Shown here piece by piece: positions 33,487 through 42,901 of a stretch of 64,000 bases of DNA. The stretch lies in NCBI GenBank assembly GCA_002304925.1, contig DBPT01000027.1, forward strand, positions 1 through 64,000. The letters are read 5' to 3'. Source of the DNA: Prolixibacteraceae bacterium UBA1413. Lineage in GTDB: Bacteria > Bacteroidota > Bacteroidia > Bacteroidales > Prolixibacteraceae. Each line of letters begins with the position of its first letter. The stretch's first letter is position 1. The translations under genes were made by a program, and so were the position numbers. Below the pieces are notes generated by a model. The model saw only the letters and a program-made list of their open reading frames with translations. It ran no database searches and was not told where the DNA came from.

Positions 33487-35148
33487 ATGGTTAACAAATT
33501 TCAAATCGCGGGAGGAATGGTTCTTTTTCTTTTTCTTACCGCCCTTTTTTCCTGCAGCACGGGCGTAGGGGAAAAGGAGATTCAGGGCGTTGCTGGGGTA
33601 AATATCGTTCAGCATCGGGAGCCCCTTTTAATCGGACGGGAGAATAAGCCGGCTGTTGAGGTTTCCTTTACCCTGGAGGATGACGGGAAACCCTGGTCGC
33701 TCACCAGGGCTGAACTGACTTTTGATGAGGGGAGCCGGTTCGATGGCCTCTCTGCTGTGTCAGTTCAGTTGTCTGACACTTCAGGTAATGAAGAGCTGAC
33801 GTTCCCCGCAGTTGACTTTGATCCTGCAAAGGCGAAGGTTAAAGTGACCGGGAAGAAGGAATTGGGTGCAGGAACCCATGTGGCCCGGTTCTTTTTTCAC
33901 CTGAAAGAGAATCCCGACCTGCTCACCGCCCTGAGTGTCAATGAAGTAAAGCTGCATTTTCAGCGTCGGGGAGAAATAGTTGTTCAGCCTTCGGAAGAAT
34001 TTGTGTTCCGTCCTGCCCTGGTGCTGCGGGCTGCCGGCCAGGACAGCTGCGATACCTACCGGATACCCGGACTGGTGACCACCAACGAAGGGACCCTGAT
34101 TGCCGTTTATGACAACCGCTACAACAACAGCAAGGATCTGCAGGAGGATATTGACATCGGCATGAGCCGCAGCACCGACGGAGGCCGGACCTGGGAACCC
34201 ATGAAGGTGATCATGGACATGGGGGAATACGGAGGCCTGCCTCACAGGCTCAACGGGATCGGTGATCCTTGTGTCCTTTATGACCCCATCAACCATACCC
34301 TCTGGGTGGCAGCATCCTGGATGAGCGGGGGTGATTACACCAAAATGCTTTGGTGGACTTCAAAGCCAGGGATGGCACCGGAAGAAACCGGTCAGTTCGT
34401 ATTGGTGAAAAGCACCGATGACGGCCTGACCTGGTCAGACCCGATCTCCATCACCGGCCAGATCAAGGATCCTGCCTGGCAGTACCTGTTGCAGGGACCT
34501 GGCAGGGGAATCACGCTCTCCGACGGAACTCTGGTCTTCCCGGCCCAGTTCAAGGCTGATATCGGTGAAAAAGCGATCGACGGCGGTCCCTATACCTGTC
34601 ATTCGACGATTGTTTACAGCCAGGATGGCGGAAATTCCTGGCATATCGGCACCGGCGCCAAATCCAATACCACCGAAGCACAAGTGGTAGAACTTGCCGA
34701 CGGAAGCCTGATGATCAACATGCGCGACGACCGCAACAGAATTGACAAGGGGGATACCAACGGCAGGGCAGTGGCCACGACAACCGACCTGGGAAAAACC
34801 TGGACCATACACCCCACCTCAAACAATGCCCTCCCGGAACCCAATTGCATGGCCAGTATCATTAGCGCTGATGTGGCAATCAATGGCGTCAAACAACAGG
34901 TGCTCTTTTTCTCCAATCCCGACAACAAGGAGGCACGCACCAACATGACCATCAAAGCGAGCTTTGACGGCGGTTTGACCTGGCCTGAAGCATTTCATGC
35001 CGAACTCAATGCGGCAGGGGGGTATGGGTACTCCTGCATGACCATGGCCGATGAAAACAACATCGGAATTCTTTACGAAGGAAATAAGGAGTTGTATTTC
35101 CAGAAAATACCGGTAAAAGATATTGTGAATGACCATTTGAATTATTGA
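33487..35148 (+). CDS. nanH: Sialidase (exo-alpha-sialidase, GH33)
   Basis: A 553-residue lipoprotein (lipobox ALFSC, Cys23; start at 33487 chosen for this signal). Residues about 35-175 are the N-terminal beta-sandwich found in Bacteroidota sialidases. The catalytic six-bladed propeller has the arginine-triad RIP motif (TYRIPGLVTTNEGTLIAVYD), Asp in DIDIGMSRS and five Asp boxes: STDGGRTW, STDDGLTW, SQDGGNSW, TTDLGKTW, SFDGGLTW. The late GYSCM and IGILYE motifs supply the catalytic Tyr/Glu region. It releases terminal sialic acid from glycoconjugates at the outer surface or in the periplasm. Confidence 0.94.
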   Translation: MVNKFQIAGGMVLFLFLTALFSCSTGVGEKEIQGVAGVNIVQHREPLLIGRENKPAVEVSFTLEDDGKPWSLTRAELTFDEGSRFDGLSAVSVQLSDTSGNEELTFPAVDFDPAKAKVKVTGKKELGAGTHVARFFFHLKENPDLLTALSVNEVKLHFQRRGEIVVQPSEEFVFRPALVLRAAGQDSCDTYRIPGLVTTNEGTLIAVYDNRYNNSKDLQEDIDIGMSRSTDGGRTWEPMKVIMDMGEYGGLPHRLNGIGDPCVLYDPINHTLWVAASWMSGGDYTKMLWWTSKPGMAPEETGQFVLVKSTDDGLTWSDPISITGQIKDPAWQYLLQGPGRGITLSDGTLVFPAQFKADIGEKAIDGGPYTCHSTIVYSQDGGNSWHIGTGAKSNTTEAQVVELADGSLMINMRDDRNRIDKGDTNGRAVATTTDLGKTWTIHPTSNNALPEPNCMASIISADVAINGVKQQVLFFSNPDNKEARTNMTIKASFDGGLTWPEAFHAELNAAGGYGYSCMTMADENNIGILYEGNKELYFQKIPVKDIVNDHLNY

Positions 35149-35254
35149 GTTGTTTGAATCCAGCGACATATGGTTTTTCGAAAATTCCAGCAGGTTTACC
35201 CGAAGCAGTGAACCTGCATTAACGGTTTCCGGAGTTTCCGGAAATTCCGTCCTT

Positions 35255-37393
35255 ATGAAGAGGCTGATCACGCTTTTCCTGTTGCTGGTACTGCAATTTT
35301 CCGCGGTTACCGGTCAGAACCGTGTCACTGCCCGGCAAACTTGGGTCAGACCTCAAAAGATCGCCTGTGTGGGCAATTCGGTGACTTTCGGGTATGGCCT
35401 GGCCAACCGGGATCACGATAGTTACCCGGCCAGGCTGCAGGCCTTGCTCGGGGAAGATTACCTGGTAGGAAATTTCGGACGCAGTGGCGCCACACTGCTT
35501 TCCAGAGGTCACAATCCTTATGTGAAAACCGAAGAATACCGCAAAGCCCTGGAATTCCTGCCCGATGTGGTGGTCATCCACCTGGGGCTTAACGACACCG
35601 ATCCCCGCAATTGGCCCAACTATCGCGATGATTTTATTGCCGATTACCAGGGACTGATCAGATCCTTCAAAACAGATGCCGGTACTTCTCCCCGGGTGTA
35701 CATCTGCCTGATGACGCCCATATTTTCAGGTCATCCGCGATTTAAGTCGGGTACCCGCGATTGGTTTTGGGAGATACAGGAGGCCATAAAGCGGGTTGCA
35801 ACAGGTACCGGTGCCCGGTTAATTGATTTGCACACACCTCTTTACCATCGCCCCGATTTGTTTAAGGATGCCCTTCACCCCGATTCTGAAGGTACTGCAA
35901 TAATTGCCCGGACCGTGTTTGAATATCTGACCGGCGATTTTGGCGGTTTGCAACTGGCCTCTGTTTTTGACCATCACATGGTATTGCAGCAGAAAAAGGC
36001 AATCCCGGTATGGGGAAAAGCCAATGCCGGTCAAATCATCGAAGCCACCTTCGGGAGTCAGAAGCGCACCGCCGTTGCCGGAGAAAACGGTCAATGGAAA
36101 GTGGTTTTTGATCCGGTGGCCGCCGGTGGCCCGTTTACCCTTGCGGTAACAGCCGGAGGCAACCTGGCAGTTACTTTGCAAAACATCATGGTGGGCGAAG
36201 TGTGGATCTGTGCCGGGCAATCGAATATGGAGTTCAGATTGGACCAGGCCCGGGGCGCTCAGCCCATTATTTCGGGTGCCGAAGGTGATAACCTGCGGTT
36301 ACTGAATAAAACCGGCATCGTGCGGCCCGATGATGTGGCATGGGACAGCCTTTCGCTTGCCCGCATTGACAGGCTGCAATATTTCGGGGGCACCTGGACA
36401 CCATCGACCCCGGATAATGCCGCCCATTTTTCAGCCATTGGCTACAGCTTTGGTAAAAAGATAGCCGAAATACTCGGGGTGTCGGTGGGCCTTATCAGCA
36501 TCAGTGTGGGGGGAGCCCCTGCAGAAGCCTTTATTGACCGCCGTACCCTCGAGTTTGATCCAACCCTGGTTGATGTTCTCTCCAATTGGAAACAGAACGA
36601 TTTTATGATGGATTGGGTGCGCTTGCGCGCAGCACGCAACCTGTCGGGTAGCCCCGACAAGTTGCGGCGCCATCCCTATGAGCCGGCCTATATTTACGAG
36701 GCAGCCATGAGCGATTGGCGCGGATTACCCATTGCCGGGGTGATCTGGTACCAGGGTGAATCAAATGTACACAACCCTTTGCATTACCAAAATGCTTTTG
36801 CAGCACTGGTTCAGTCGTGGCGTGCCACCTTTGAAAATCCCGGTTTGCCCTTTTATTTTGCACAGTTATCAAGTATAAGCCGGCCGTCGTGGCCTTATTT
36901 CAGAGATGTTCAGCGAAGGCTGGCCCATTCCCTTCCAAATACTGCCATGGTGGTTACTTCCGATTTGGGCGACTCCCTTGATGTGCATCCCGTGCGCAAA
37001 ATTGAAGTGGGAACGCGTTTTGCCGACATCGCCCTGTCCAATGTTTACGGTATTGAAGGAATTTCCTGCGGCTGCCCCGAACCAGACGCCATTCTACGGG
37101 ATAATATGAAGTTGATCATCACTTTCATGAATGCCCGAACATTGTCTACTTCCGATAACCAGCCCCTTCGCGAGCTCGAAACAGAAGGCCCCGATGGTGT
37201 TTTCAAAACGGTGACGGGGTTGCTGAAAGGAAATCAGATCATTGTGGATACCGGCGACGCAGCGATTACCCGTGTTAGGTACGGCTGGAAGCCCTTTTCC
37301 CGTGGCAATCTGGTGAACGATGCCGGATGGCCTGCCTCAACATTTGAATTAACCTGCCCTCCTGCGGGTAATCAATACAGTCCGTTAAAATGA
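35255..37393 (+). CDS. Two-domain sialate O-acetylesterase
   Basis: A 712-residue exported protein (start at 35255 chosen for its signal peptide, KRLITLFLLLVLQFSAVTGQ). Residues about 25-230 are an SGNH/GDSL esterase (ACVGNSVTFGYG, HLGLNDTD, DALHPDSEGT). Residues about 235-640 are the sialate O-acetylesterase domain (ICAGQSNMEFRL, SVGGAPAEAFID, VIWYQGESNVHNP) with Ser, Asp and His blocks. Both active sites look intact. This architecture resembles the dual-domain NanS esterase described in Tannerella forsythia. It removes acetyl groups that block sialidase. Its stop overlaps the start of the truncated gene that follows (ATGA). Confidence 0.9.
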   Translation: MKRLITLFLLLVLQFSAVTGQNRVTARQTWVRPQKIACVGNSVTFGYGLANRDHDSYPARLQALLGEDYLVGNFGRSGATLLSRGHNPYVKTEEYRKALEFLPDVVVIHLGLNDTDPRNWPNYRDDFIADYQGLIRSFKTDAGTSPRVYICLMTPIFSGHPRFKSGTRDWFWEIQEAIKRVATGTGARLIDLHTPLYHRPDLFKDALHPDSEGTAIIARTVFEYLTGDFGGLQLASVFDHHMVLQQKKAIPVWGKANAGQIIEATFGSQKRTAVAGENGQWKVVFDPVAAGGPFTLAVTAGGNLAVTLQNIMVGEVWICAGQSNMEFRLDQARGAQPIISGAEGDNLRLLNKTGIVRPDDVAWDSLSLARIDRLQYFGGTWTPSTPDNAAHFSAIGYSFGKKIAEILGVSVGLISISVGGAPAEAFIDRRTLEFDPTLVDVLSNWKQNDFMMDWVRLRAARNLSGSPDKLRRHPYEPAYIYEAAMSDWRGLPIAGVIWYQGESNVHNPLHYQNAFAALVQSWRATFENPGLPFYFAQLSSISRPSWPYFRDVQRRLAHSLPNTAMVVTSDLGDSLDVHPVRKIEVGTRFADIALSNVYGIEGISCGCPEPDAILRDNMKLIITFMNARTLSTSDNQPLRELETEGPDGVFKTVTGLLKGNQIIVDTGDAAITRVRYGWKPFSRGNLVNDAGWPASTFELTCPPAGNQYSPLK

Positions 37394-37473
37394 AACAATG
37401 GCGGATAATCCTGTTGTTGCCGGCTGTGTTTGCCTGTCAGAGCCTGCAGTCGGCCAGGGCGCAGGAGAGGTAA
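37390..37473 (+). pseudogene. Remnant gene: signal peptide only
   Basis: A 27-codon frame starts in an ATGA overlap with the esterase stop and encodes only an export signal: basic MKQWR, hydrophobic ILLLPAVFACQS, then SARAQER and TAA. The mature part is missing; nanA begins 27 bases later. The natural reading is a deletion that removed the body of an exported enzyme. In related sialic acid loci a hexosaminidase or other glycosidase stands here, but the identity of the lost gene cannot be read. Confidence 0.55.
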
Positions 37474-37500
37474 TAATAAACAACAAATAAAGATACTCAT

Positions 37501-38415
37501 ATGAAAAAATTTGAAGGATTAATTGCTGCACCGTTTGCCCCCATGAACGGGGCCGGTGAGGTTATGCCTGAAGCGATTGCGGGCTATTGTGAATTCCTGG
37601 AGAAGAACAGGGTGGTGGGTGCCTTTATCAACGGCTCCACGGGCGAAGGAGTATCCCTTTCCCAGAAGGAGAAAATGGTCATTACGGAAGCGTGGACGGC
37701 AGCTGCCAAAGAGAAGAAAATCAAAGTGATCAACCTGGTGGGCGGAACTTCCTGGCGTGAGTCCGCAGAGAGCGCCCTTCATTCGGCAGAAGCCGGCGTC
37801 GATGCCATTGCCATCCTGGCCCCTTACTATTTCAAACCCGCCGGGGCAAAACAACTGGCTGAATTCTGCGCTCGCATTGCAGAGGCGGTTCCCCGGCTGC
37901 CGGTCTACTTCTACCACATACCGGTATTGACGGGTTGCTACGTTAACATGATTGATTTCCTGCAGGAGGCTTCAGCGATGATTCCCAACCTGGCCGGGAT
38001 CAAATATACCCATGAAGATTTCATGGATTTCCTGAGTTGCATCCATTTCATGGACGGCAAATACGACATGATGTGGGGCCGTGATGAGAACATACTGTCG
38101 GCCCTGGTACTGGGATGCCGCAGCGGCGTGGGAAGTACCTTCAACTATGCTGCACCCCTATACTATAGCATGATCGACGCCTTCGACACGGGTGACCTGG
38201 CGACGGCACGCCGGCTGCAGCAACAGTCAATCGATATGATCCGCCTGCTGGGCAAATACGGCGGAATTGCTACCGGAAAGGCCTACATGAAATATATAGG
38301 CTTTGATTTCGGCAATTTCAGGCTTCCGGTAAAAAATATGAGCGCTGACATGTATGAAAAATTCAAGGATGATGTGCAGGCGTTACAGATGGAACCTCTC
38401 TTTTCGAAAAGGTAG
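37501..38415 (+). CDS. nanA: N-acetylneuraminate lyase
   Basis: A 304-residue cytoplasmic aldolase of the DHDPS/NAL family. It splits N-acetylneuraminate to ManNAc and pyruvate. The pyruvate-binding GSTGEG motif is at residues 45-50, the catalytic Tyr is Tyr138 in YFYHIP and the Schiff-base Lys is Lys168 in GIKYT. These, and the length, match the family. It feeds ManNAc to the epimerase encoded two genes downstream. The gap to the next gene is 13 bases. Confidence 0.94.
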   Translation: MKKFEGLIAAPFAPMNGAGEVMPEAIAGYCEFLEKNRVVGAFINGSTGEGVSLSQKEKMVITEAWTAAAKEKKIKVINLVGGTSWRESAESALHSAEAGVDAIAILAPYYFKPAGAKQLAEFCARIAEAVPRLPVYFYHIPVLTGCYVNMIDFLQEASAMIPNLAGIKYTHEDFMDFLSCIHFMDGKYDMMWGRDENILSALVLGCRSGVGSTFNYAAPLYYSMIDAFDTGDLATARRLQQQSIDMIRLLGKYGGIATGKAYMKYIGFDFGNFRLPVKNMSADMYEKFKDDVQALQMEPLFSKR

Positions 38416-38428
38416 TATTCATTTTTTC

Positions 38429-39571
38429 ATGATGGTGACCATGGCAGTTTTTTCAGCAGCTTCGTGTGCCGACCGTATTCAAGAGGTAGCTGGCATTCGG
38501 GGGGTGGATCTTCCCGTGATGCCTCCCGTTGCGGGTAAGGCGGTGCAGCCCGGACTGGCAGGTCCGGTGGCGGGAGTGACGGAAAGTGGCCTCCTGGTGG
38601 GCGGCGGTGCCAATTTCGAGGGGGAGATGCCCTGGCGCGGCGGAGCCAAGAGCTACCACGACGAGATTTTCCTGCTTGAAACAACCGAAGCGGAGGAGCC
38701 GGCATGGAGAATGGCTTCGGAACGGCTTCCTTACCCCATGGCTTATCCGGCATGCCTCTCTCTCAAAGAAGGAATCCTGAGCATGGGAGGGGAGACTGTT
38801 AACGGTCCGGTTTCCGATGTGTTCCTGCTCTCGGTTGACAAGGGGAAAGTGGTGATCAGCCCATTCCCGTCCCTTCCCTGCCCGCTCACCTCTCCGGGGG
38901 CTGCCCTTGCCGGCGGCAAGGTATACCTGGCGGGCGGACTGGATTCCTCCGGGGCGGCGGATGCCTTTATGTTCCTTGACCCCACGGAGACGGAAAAAGG
39001 ATGGCAAAGGCTGCCTCCCCTTCCCGTGCCCCTCTCCCACAGTGTCGTGGCTGCTCAAAGCGACGGAAATGAACAGTGCATTTACCTATTCGGAGGGCGC
39101 AACAAAACCACCGATGTTCATACCTTTTTCAGCGACATCTGGAAATTTACCCCCTCAACAGGGGAGTGGACCCTTGAGGGCAACATCACGAAGGATGGAA
39201 ATCCTCTGCCCCTGTCGGCAGGGACCGGCATAGCCGCCGGGAAAAACCAGATCGTGCTTTTCGGCGGCGATCCGGGAATTTATTTCAATCGGACCGAAAT
39301 GCTGAACAACGTCATAGCCCTGGCGGAAGACTCCCTGAAAACGGACCTTCTGCGGGAGAAGGATTCCCTGCTGAGCAACCATCCCGGTTTTAACAGGGAG
39401 GTCATGGTATACAACACAGTTCGCAAAAGCTGGGCTGTCATCGGGGAAGCCCCGCAGGGACTGCCGGTCACTACGGTGGTTTTTTGCCGGAACGATCTGG
39501 TCATCATCCCCGGAGGAGAGATCCGTCCGGGTGTTAGAACCCCCGGCATCACCGCTTTCAGATTCAAATAA
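38429..39571 (+). CDS. nanM: Kelch-repeat N-acetylneuraminate mutarotase
   Basis: A 380-residue protein of the NanM (YjhT) family. Kelch-type blades recur: GLLVGGGANFEG, KVYLAGGLDSSGAADAF, CIYLFGGRNKTTD, QIVLFGGDPG, LVIIPGGEI. NanM speeds interconversion of alpha- and beta-sialic acid after release by sialidase. The start at 38429 gives a short export signal ending in ASC, so it is probably a periplasmic lipoprotein; an upstream ATG at 38354 would overlap nanA by 62 bases and is rejected. Position between nanA and the epimerase supports the assignment. Confidence 0.85.
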   Translation: MMVTMAVFSAASCADRIQEVAGIRGVDLPVMPPVAGKAVQPGLAGPVAGVTESGLLVGGGANFEGEMPWRGGAKSYHDEIFLLETTEAEEPAWRMASERLPYPMAYPACLSLKEGILSMGGETVNGPVSDVFLLSVDKGKVVISPFPSLPCPLTSPGAALAGGKVYLAGGLDSSGAADAFMFLDPTETEKGWQRLPPLPVPLSHSVVAAQSDGNEQCIYLFGGRNKTTDVHTFFSDIWKFTPSTGEWTLEGNITKDGNPLPLSAGTGIAAGKNQIVLFGGDPGIYFNRTEMLNNVIALAEDSLKTDLLREKDSLLSNHPGFNREVMVYNTVRKSWAVIGEAPQGLPVTTVVFCRNDLVIIPGGEIRPGVRTPGITAFRFK

Positions 39572-39620
39572 GGAATTTTTCTGCCGGACCTTTCCGGAAG
39601 GAACAACACAAAACCTTCGT

Positions 39621-40781
39621 ATGGAAGTAAAAATGCTGATTCAGCAGTATAAGTCGGAACTGTTTGACAATGTGGTTCCCTTTTGGGAGAAACACTCTCC
39701 CGACAGGGAGTATGGCGGGTATTTCACCTGTCTTGACCGGCAGGGGAACGTGTTTGATACCGACAAGTTCATTTGGCTGCAGGGTCGCCAGGTGTGGATG
39801 TTCTCCTCGTTGTATAACCGGGTGGAGCGAAAGCCAGAATGGCTCGACATGGCGCTTCACGGGGCAGCATTCCTGCAGAAATACGGCCATGACGGGAACC
39901 TCAACTGGTATTTCTCTCTTACCCGGGAGGGAAAACCCCTGGTGGCTCCCTACAACATCTTCAGTGACTGTTTTGCCACCATGGCATTCGGACAGCTCTT
40001 CCAGGCCACCGGTGACCAGCAATACGGGGAGATCGCCCTGCGCACCTTTGAGAATATTCTCCGCCGTGCCGAAAATCCCAAAGGCCGCTTCTCCAAGGCG
40101 GTGCCCGGTACCCGTCCCCTGAAGGGATTCTCTCTGCCTATGATCCTGTGCAACCTCTCCCTTGAGATAGAGCATCTTCTCACTCCGGAAAGGGTGGAAG
40201 AGACCATCGGCCAGGTGCTACATGAGGTGATGGATGTCTTTTACCAGTCCGATACCGGGTTGATTCTCGAAAATGTAAACCCCGACGGAAGTTTTAACGA
40301 TTCCTTTGAGGGGAGGCTGCTAAATCCCGGGCATGCCATCGAGGCCATGTGGTTTATCATGGACCTGTCGGTGCGGCTGCAACGGCCGGAGCTTGCCCGC
40401 CGGGCTGCTGACATCGCCCTGTGTACCCTGGAGGTTGGATGGGATCCCCTGTACGGAGGCATTTTCTATTTCATGGATATCAAAGGCCATCCTGTGCAGC
40501 AGCTCGAATGGGACCAGAAGCTCTGGTGGGTACACATGGAAACCCTGATCACCCTGGCCAAAGGATACCAACTGACCGGGGATGAAAAATGCCTCCGCTG
40601 GTTCGAAAAGGTCCACGACTATACCTGGTCGCATTTTCCCGATCCGGAATTCGGGGAATGGTTTGGCTACCTGAATCGCCGCGGCGAAGTGTTACTCCCG
40701 CTGAAGGGCGGTAAATGGAAAGGATTTTTCCACGTTCCGAGGGGATTGTATCAGGTAAGTACTACGTTGGAAAAACTATGA
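39621..40781 (+). CDS. N-acylglucosamine 2-epimerase (AGE/RenBP family)
   Basis: A 386-residue cytoplasmic alpha/alpha-barrel enzyme converting ManNAc to GlcNAc. Motifs of the AGE family are visible: YGGYFTCLDRQGNVF, KFIWLQGRQVWMFSSLY, NPGHAIEAMWFIMD, WDPLYGGIFYF, KLWWVHMETLITL, GEWFGYLNRRGE, KGFFHVPRGLY. Catalytic His residues are in NPGHAIE and FFHVPR. The start at 39621 avoids overlap with the preceding gene. This is the same type of epimerase reported in Bacteroides sialic acid pathways, in place of the phosphorylated-ManNAc NanE of enterobacteria. Confidence 0.92.
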   Translation: MEVKMLIQQYKSELFDNVVPFWEKHSPDREYGGYFTCLDRQGNVFDTDKFIWLQGRQVWMFSSLYNRVERKPEWLDMALHGAAFLQKYGHDGNLNWYFSLTREGKPLVAPYNIFSDCFATMAFGQLFQATGDQQYGEIALRTFENILRRAENPKGRFSKAVPGTRPLKGFSLPMILCNLSLEIEHLLTPERVEETIGQVLHEVMDVFYQSDTGLILENVNPDGSFNDSFEGRLLNPGHAIEAMWFIMDLSVRLQRPELARRAADIALCTLEVGWDPLYGGIFYFMDIKGHPVQQLEWDQKLWWVHMETLITLAKGYQLTGDEKCLRWFEKVHDYTWSHFPDPEFGEWFGYLNRRGEVLLPLKGGKWKGFFHVPRGLYQVSTTLEKL

Positions 40782-40845
40782 AAAAATGGCAGGCGTGGGA
40801 TTGACTTTCCCACATGACAATAATGTAACATCATAAAAAAAAACG

Positions 40846-42093
40846 ATGAACATACAAAACAAATCCTGGTATCCCTGGCTGGTGGTAGCCCTGTTGTGGG
40901 TGGTTGCCCTGTTGAATTACATGGACCGGCAAATGCTCTCCACGATGAAGGTGGCCATGATGGGCGACATCAGGGAGTTGGAAACGGCCGAGAATTTTGG
41001 CAGGCTGATGGCTGTTTTTCTTTGGATTTACGGGTTGATGAGCCCGATGGCCGGGTTGATTGCCGACCGTATCAATCGTAAGTGGTTGATCGTAGGCAGT
41101 CTGGCAGTTTGGTCGTTCGTAACCCTGACCATGGGGTACTGCACCAGTTTCAACCAGTTGTATGTGCTTCGCGCCATCATGGGGGTGAGCGAAGCGCTCT
41201 ACATCCCCGCGGGTTTGGCCCTGATTGCCGATTACCACCGGGGCAACACCCGGTCCCTGGCGGTGGGCATCCACATGACCGGTTTGTATGTCGGACAGGC
41301 ACTGGGCGGCTTTGGTGCTACCGTTGCGCATACCTGGTCATGGCAGATCGCTTTTCACAGTTTCGGCCTTATCGGCATTGTTTACAGTTTGATTCTGATT
41401 TTGCTGCTCCGGGAAAAAAGGGTGGTCAGGGAAACTCCCAAAGCCGCCGGCAACCCGATGGGTGGCCTTGCCTCGGTGAAGCACAGCCTGGGCATGCTGC
41501 TGGGAACTGTGAGCTTCTGGGTGATCCTCTTTTATTTTGCTGCCCCCAGTTTCCCGGGGTGGGCCATCAAAAACTGGCTGCCCACACTTTTCTCTGAAAG
41601 TCTGGGTATTGACATGTCACGGGCAGGACCGATGAGTACCATAACCATCGCCTTCTCCTCCTTCATAGGGGTAATTGCGGGGGGTATCCTCGCCGACAGG
41701 TGGATTATGCGGAACCTTCGCGGCCGCATCTTTACGGGAGCCATCGGGCTCTCTCTCACCATTCCTGCTCTTTTCTTCCTGGGATTCGGCAACAGTGTGG
41801 TTCCCATCGTGGGGGGCGGACTGCTCTTCGGAATCGGGTACGGTATGTTCGATGCCAACAATATGCCGATATTGTGCCAGTTTGTTTCACCGCGTCACAG
41901 GGCAGCAGGCTATGGTTTGATGAATATGACCGGGGTATTTGCCGGCGCTTTCATCACCAGCTGGCTGGGAAAATCGACCGATGCCGGCAACCTGGGCAAG
42001 GACCTGGCTTTGCTGGCCATTCCGGTAGCCCTGGCGGTGATCCTGCAATTGGGTACCCTGAAACCCCGGGTAGCCGATAAAATGGAGGACTGA
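40846..42093 (+). CDS. nanT: MFS transporter, NanT type
   Basis: A 415-residue major facilitator with about 12 membrane segments. The MFS motif between helices 2 and 3 is present (GLIADRINRKWLIV) and its repeat between helices 8 and 9 (GGILADRWIMRNLRGR). The N-terminal VALLNYMDRQMLSTM resembles anion:cation symporter members of the superfamily. As the last gene of a sialic acid cluster it is best read as the inner-membrane sialic acid importer, as in Bacteroides. It converges with lpxA, which ends 7 bases away. Confidence 0.85.
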   Translation: MNIQNKSWYPWLVVALLWVVALLNYMDRQMLSTMKVAMMGDIRELETAENFGRLMAVFLWIYGLMSPMAGLIADRINRKWLIVGSLAVWSFVTLTMGYCTSFNQLYVLRAIMGVSEALYIPAGLALIADYHRGNTRSLAVGIHMTGLYVGQALGGFGATVAHTWSWQIAFHSFGLIGIVYSLILILLLREKRVVRETPKAAGNPMGGLASVKHSLGMLLGTVSFWVILFYFAAPSFPGWAIKNWLPTLFSESLGIDMSRAGPMSTITIAFSSFIGVIAGGILADRWIMRNLRGRIFTGAIGLSLTIPALFFLGFGNSVVPIVGGGLLFGIGYGMFDANNMPILCQFVSPRHRAAGYGLMNMTGVFAGAFITSWLGKSTDAGNLGKDLALLAIPVALAVILQLGTLKPRVADKMED

Positions 42094-42100
42094 TCTCCCC

Positions 42101-42883
42101 TTAGTCGGGGAAATAGCCCCTGATGATACCCCGTTTGGAATCTTTGACGAAGAGCAGGATTTCATCCCTTTCCGGTGAAGCGGGCATCTCCGCTTCGATC
42201 ACTTCCAGCGCCTGGGAGGTGTTCAACCCCTTCTGGTAGATGTAACGGTAAATATCCTGCACCTCGCGGATCTTGTCATTGCTGAAATTCCGCCGGCGCA
42301 GGCCGATGGAATTAATTCCCACATAGCTGAGAGGCTCCCTTCCGGCCTTTATAAAGGGGGGAACATCTTTCCGTACCAGAGAACCGCCGGCGATCATCAC
42401 ATGGGATCCGATATGGACGAACTGATGAACAGCCGTCATTCCTGCCAGGATCGCCCAGTCGTCAATGATCACTTCACCCGCCAGCTGGGTGTTGTTCACC
42501 AGGATGACATTGTTCCCCACCTTGCAGTCGTGGGCTACATGCACGTAAGCCATCAACAGGCAGTTACTGCCCACGGTGGTCTTCCCCCTGGCGGCAGTGC
42601 CCCGGTGAACGGTCACAAATTCCCTGATGGTAGTATTGTCACCGATCTCAACTGTGCTGTATTCTCCCCGGAATTTCAAATCCTGGGGTATTGCCCCGAC
42701 GACGGCACCGGGAAATATCTTGCAGTTTTTCCCGATCCTCGTGCCGGGAAGAATGGTTACATTGGACCCGATTCGGGTACCCTCTCCAATCACTACATCC
42801 TTGTCGATGGTGACAAAGGGTTCAATGACAACATTTTCGGAAACATCTGATTCGGGGTGAACGTATGCTAACGGTTGTTTCAT
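42101..42883 (-). CDS. lpxA: UDP-N-acetylglucosamine acyltransferase
   Basis: A 260-residue left-handed beta-helix acyltransferase. Hexapeptide repeats run through residues 8-180 (VVIEPFVTIDKDVVIGEGTR). The catalytic His is His118 in VHVAHDC, and GGSLVRKDVPPF and SIGLRRRNF are family marks. It carries out the first acyl transfer of lipid A synthesis in the cytoplasm. Third gene of the lpxD, lpxC-fabZ, lpxA operon; it starts 18 bases after lpxC-fabZ. Confidence 0.96.
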   Translation of the reverse strand: MKQPLAYVHPESDVSENVVIEPFVTIDKDVVIGEGTRIGSNVTILPGTRIGKNCKIFPGAVVGAIPQDLKFRGEYSTVEIGDNTTIREFVTVHRGTAARGKTTVGSNCLLMAYVHVAHDCKVGNNVILVNNTQLAGEVIIDDWAILAGMTAVHQFVHIGSHVMIAGGSLVRKDVPPFIKAGREPLSYVGINSIGLRRRNFSNDKIREVQDIYRYIYQKGLNTSQALEVIEAEMPASPERDEILLFVKDSKRGIIRGYFPD

Positions 42884-42901
42884 AAAAAAATATCATTGTT
42901 G

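Noticed and set aside
40790..40840. ATGTAACAT near 40824 and a short stem before nanT as a third regulator site
   Set aside because: The half-sites are closer together than in the two good operators, and the stem is only 6 bp.
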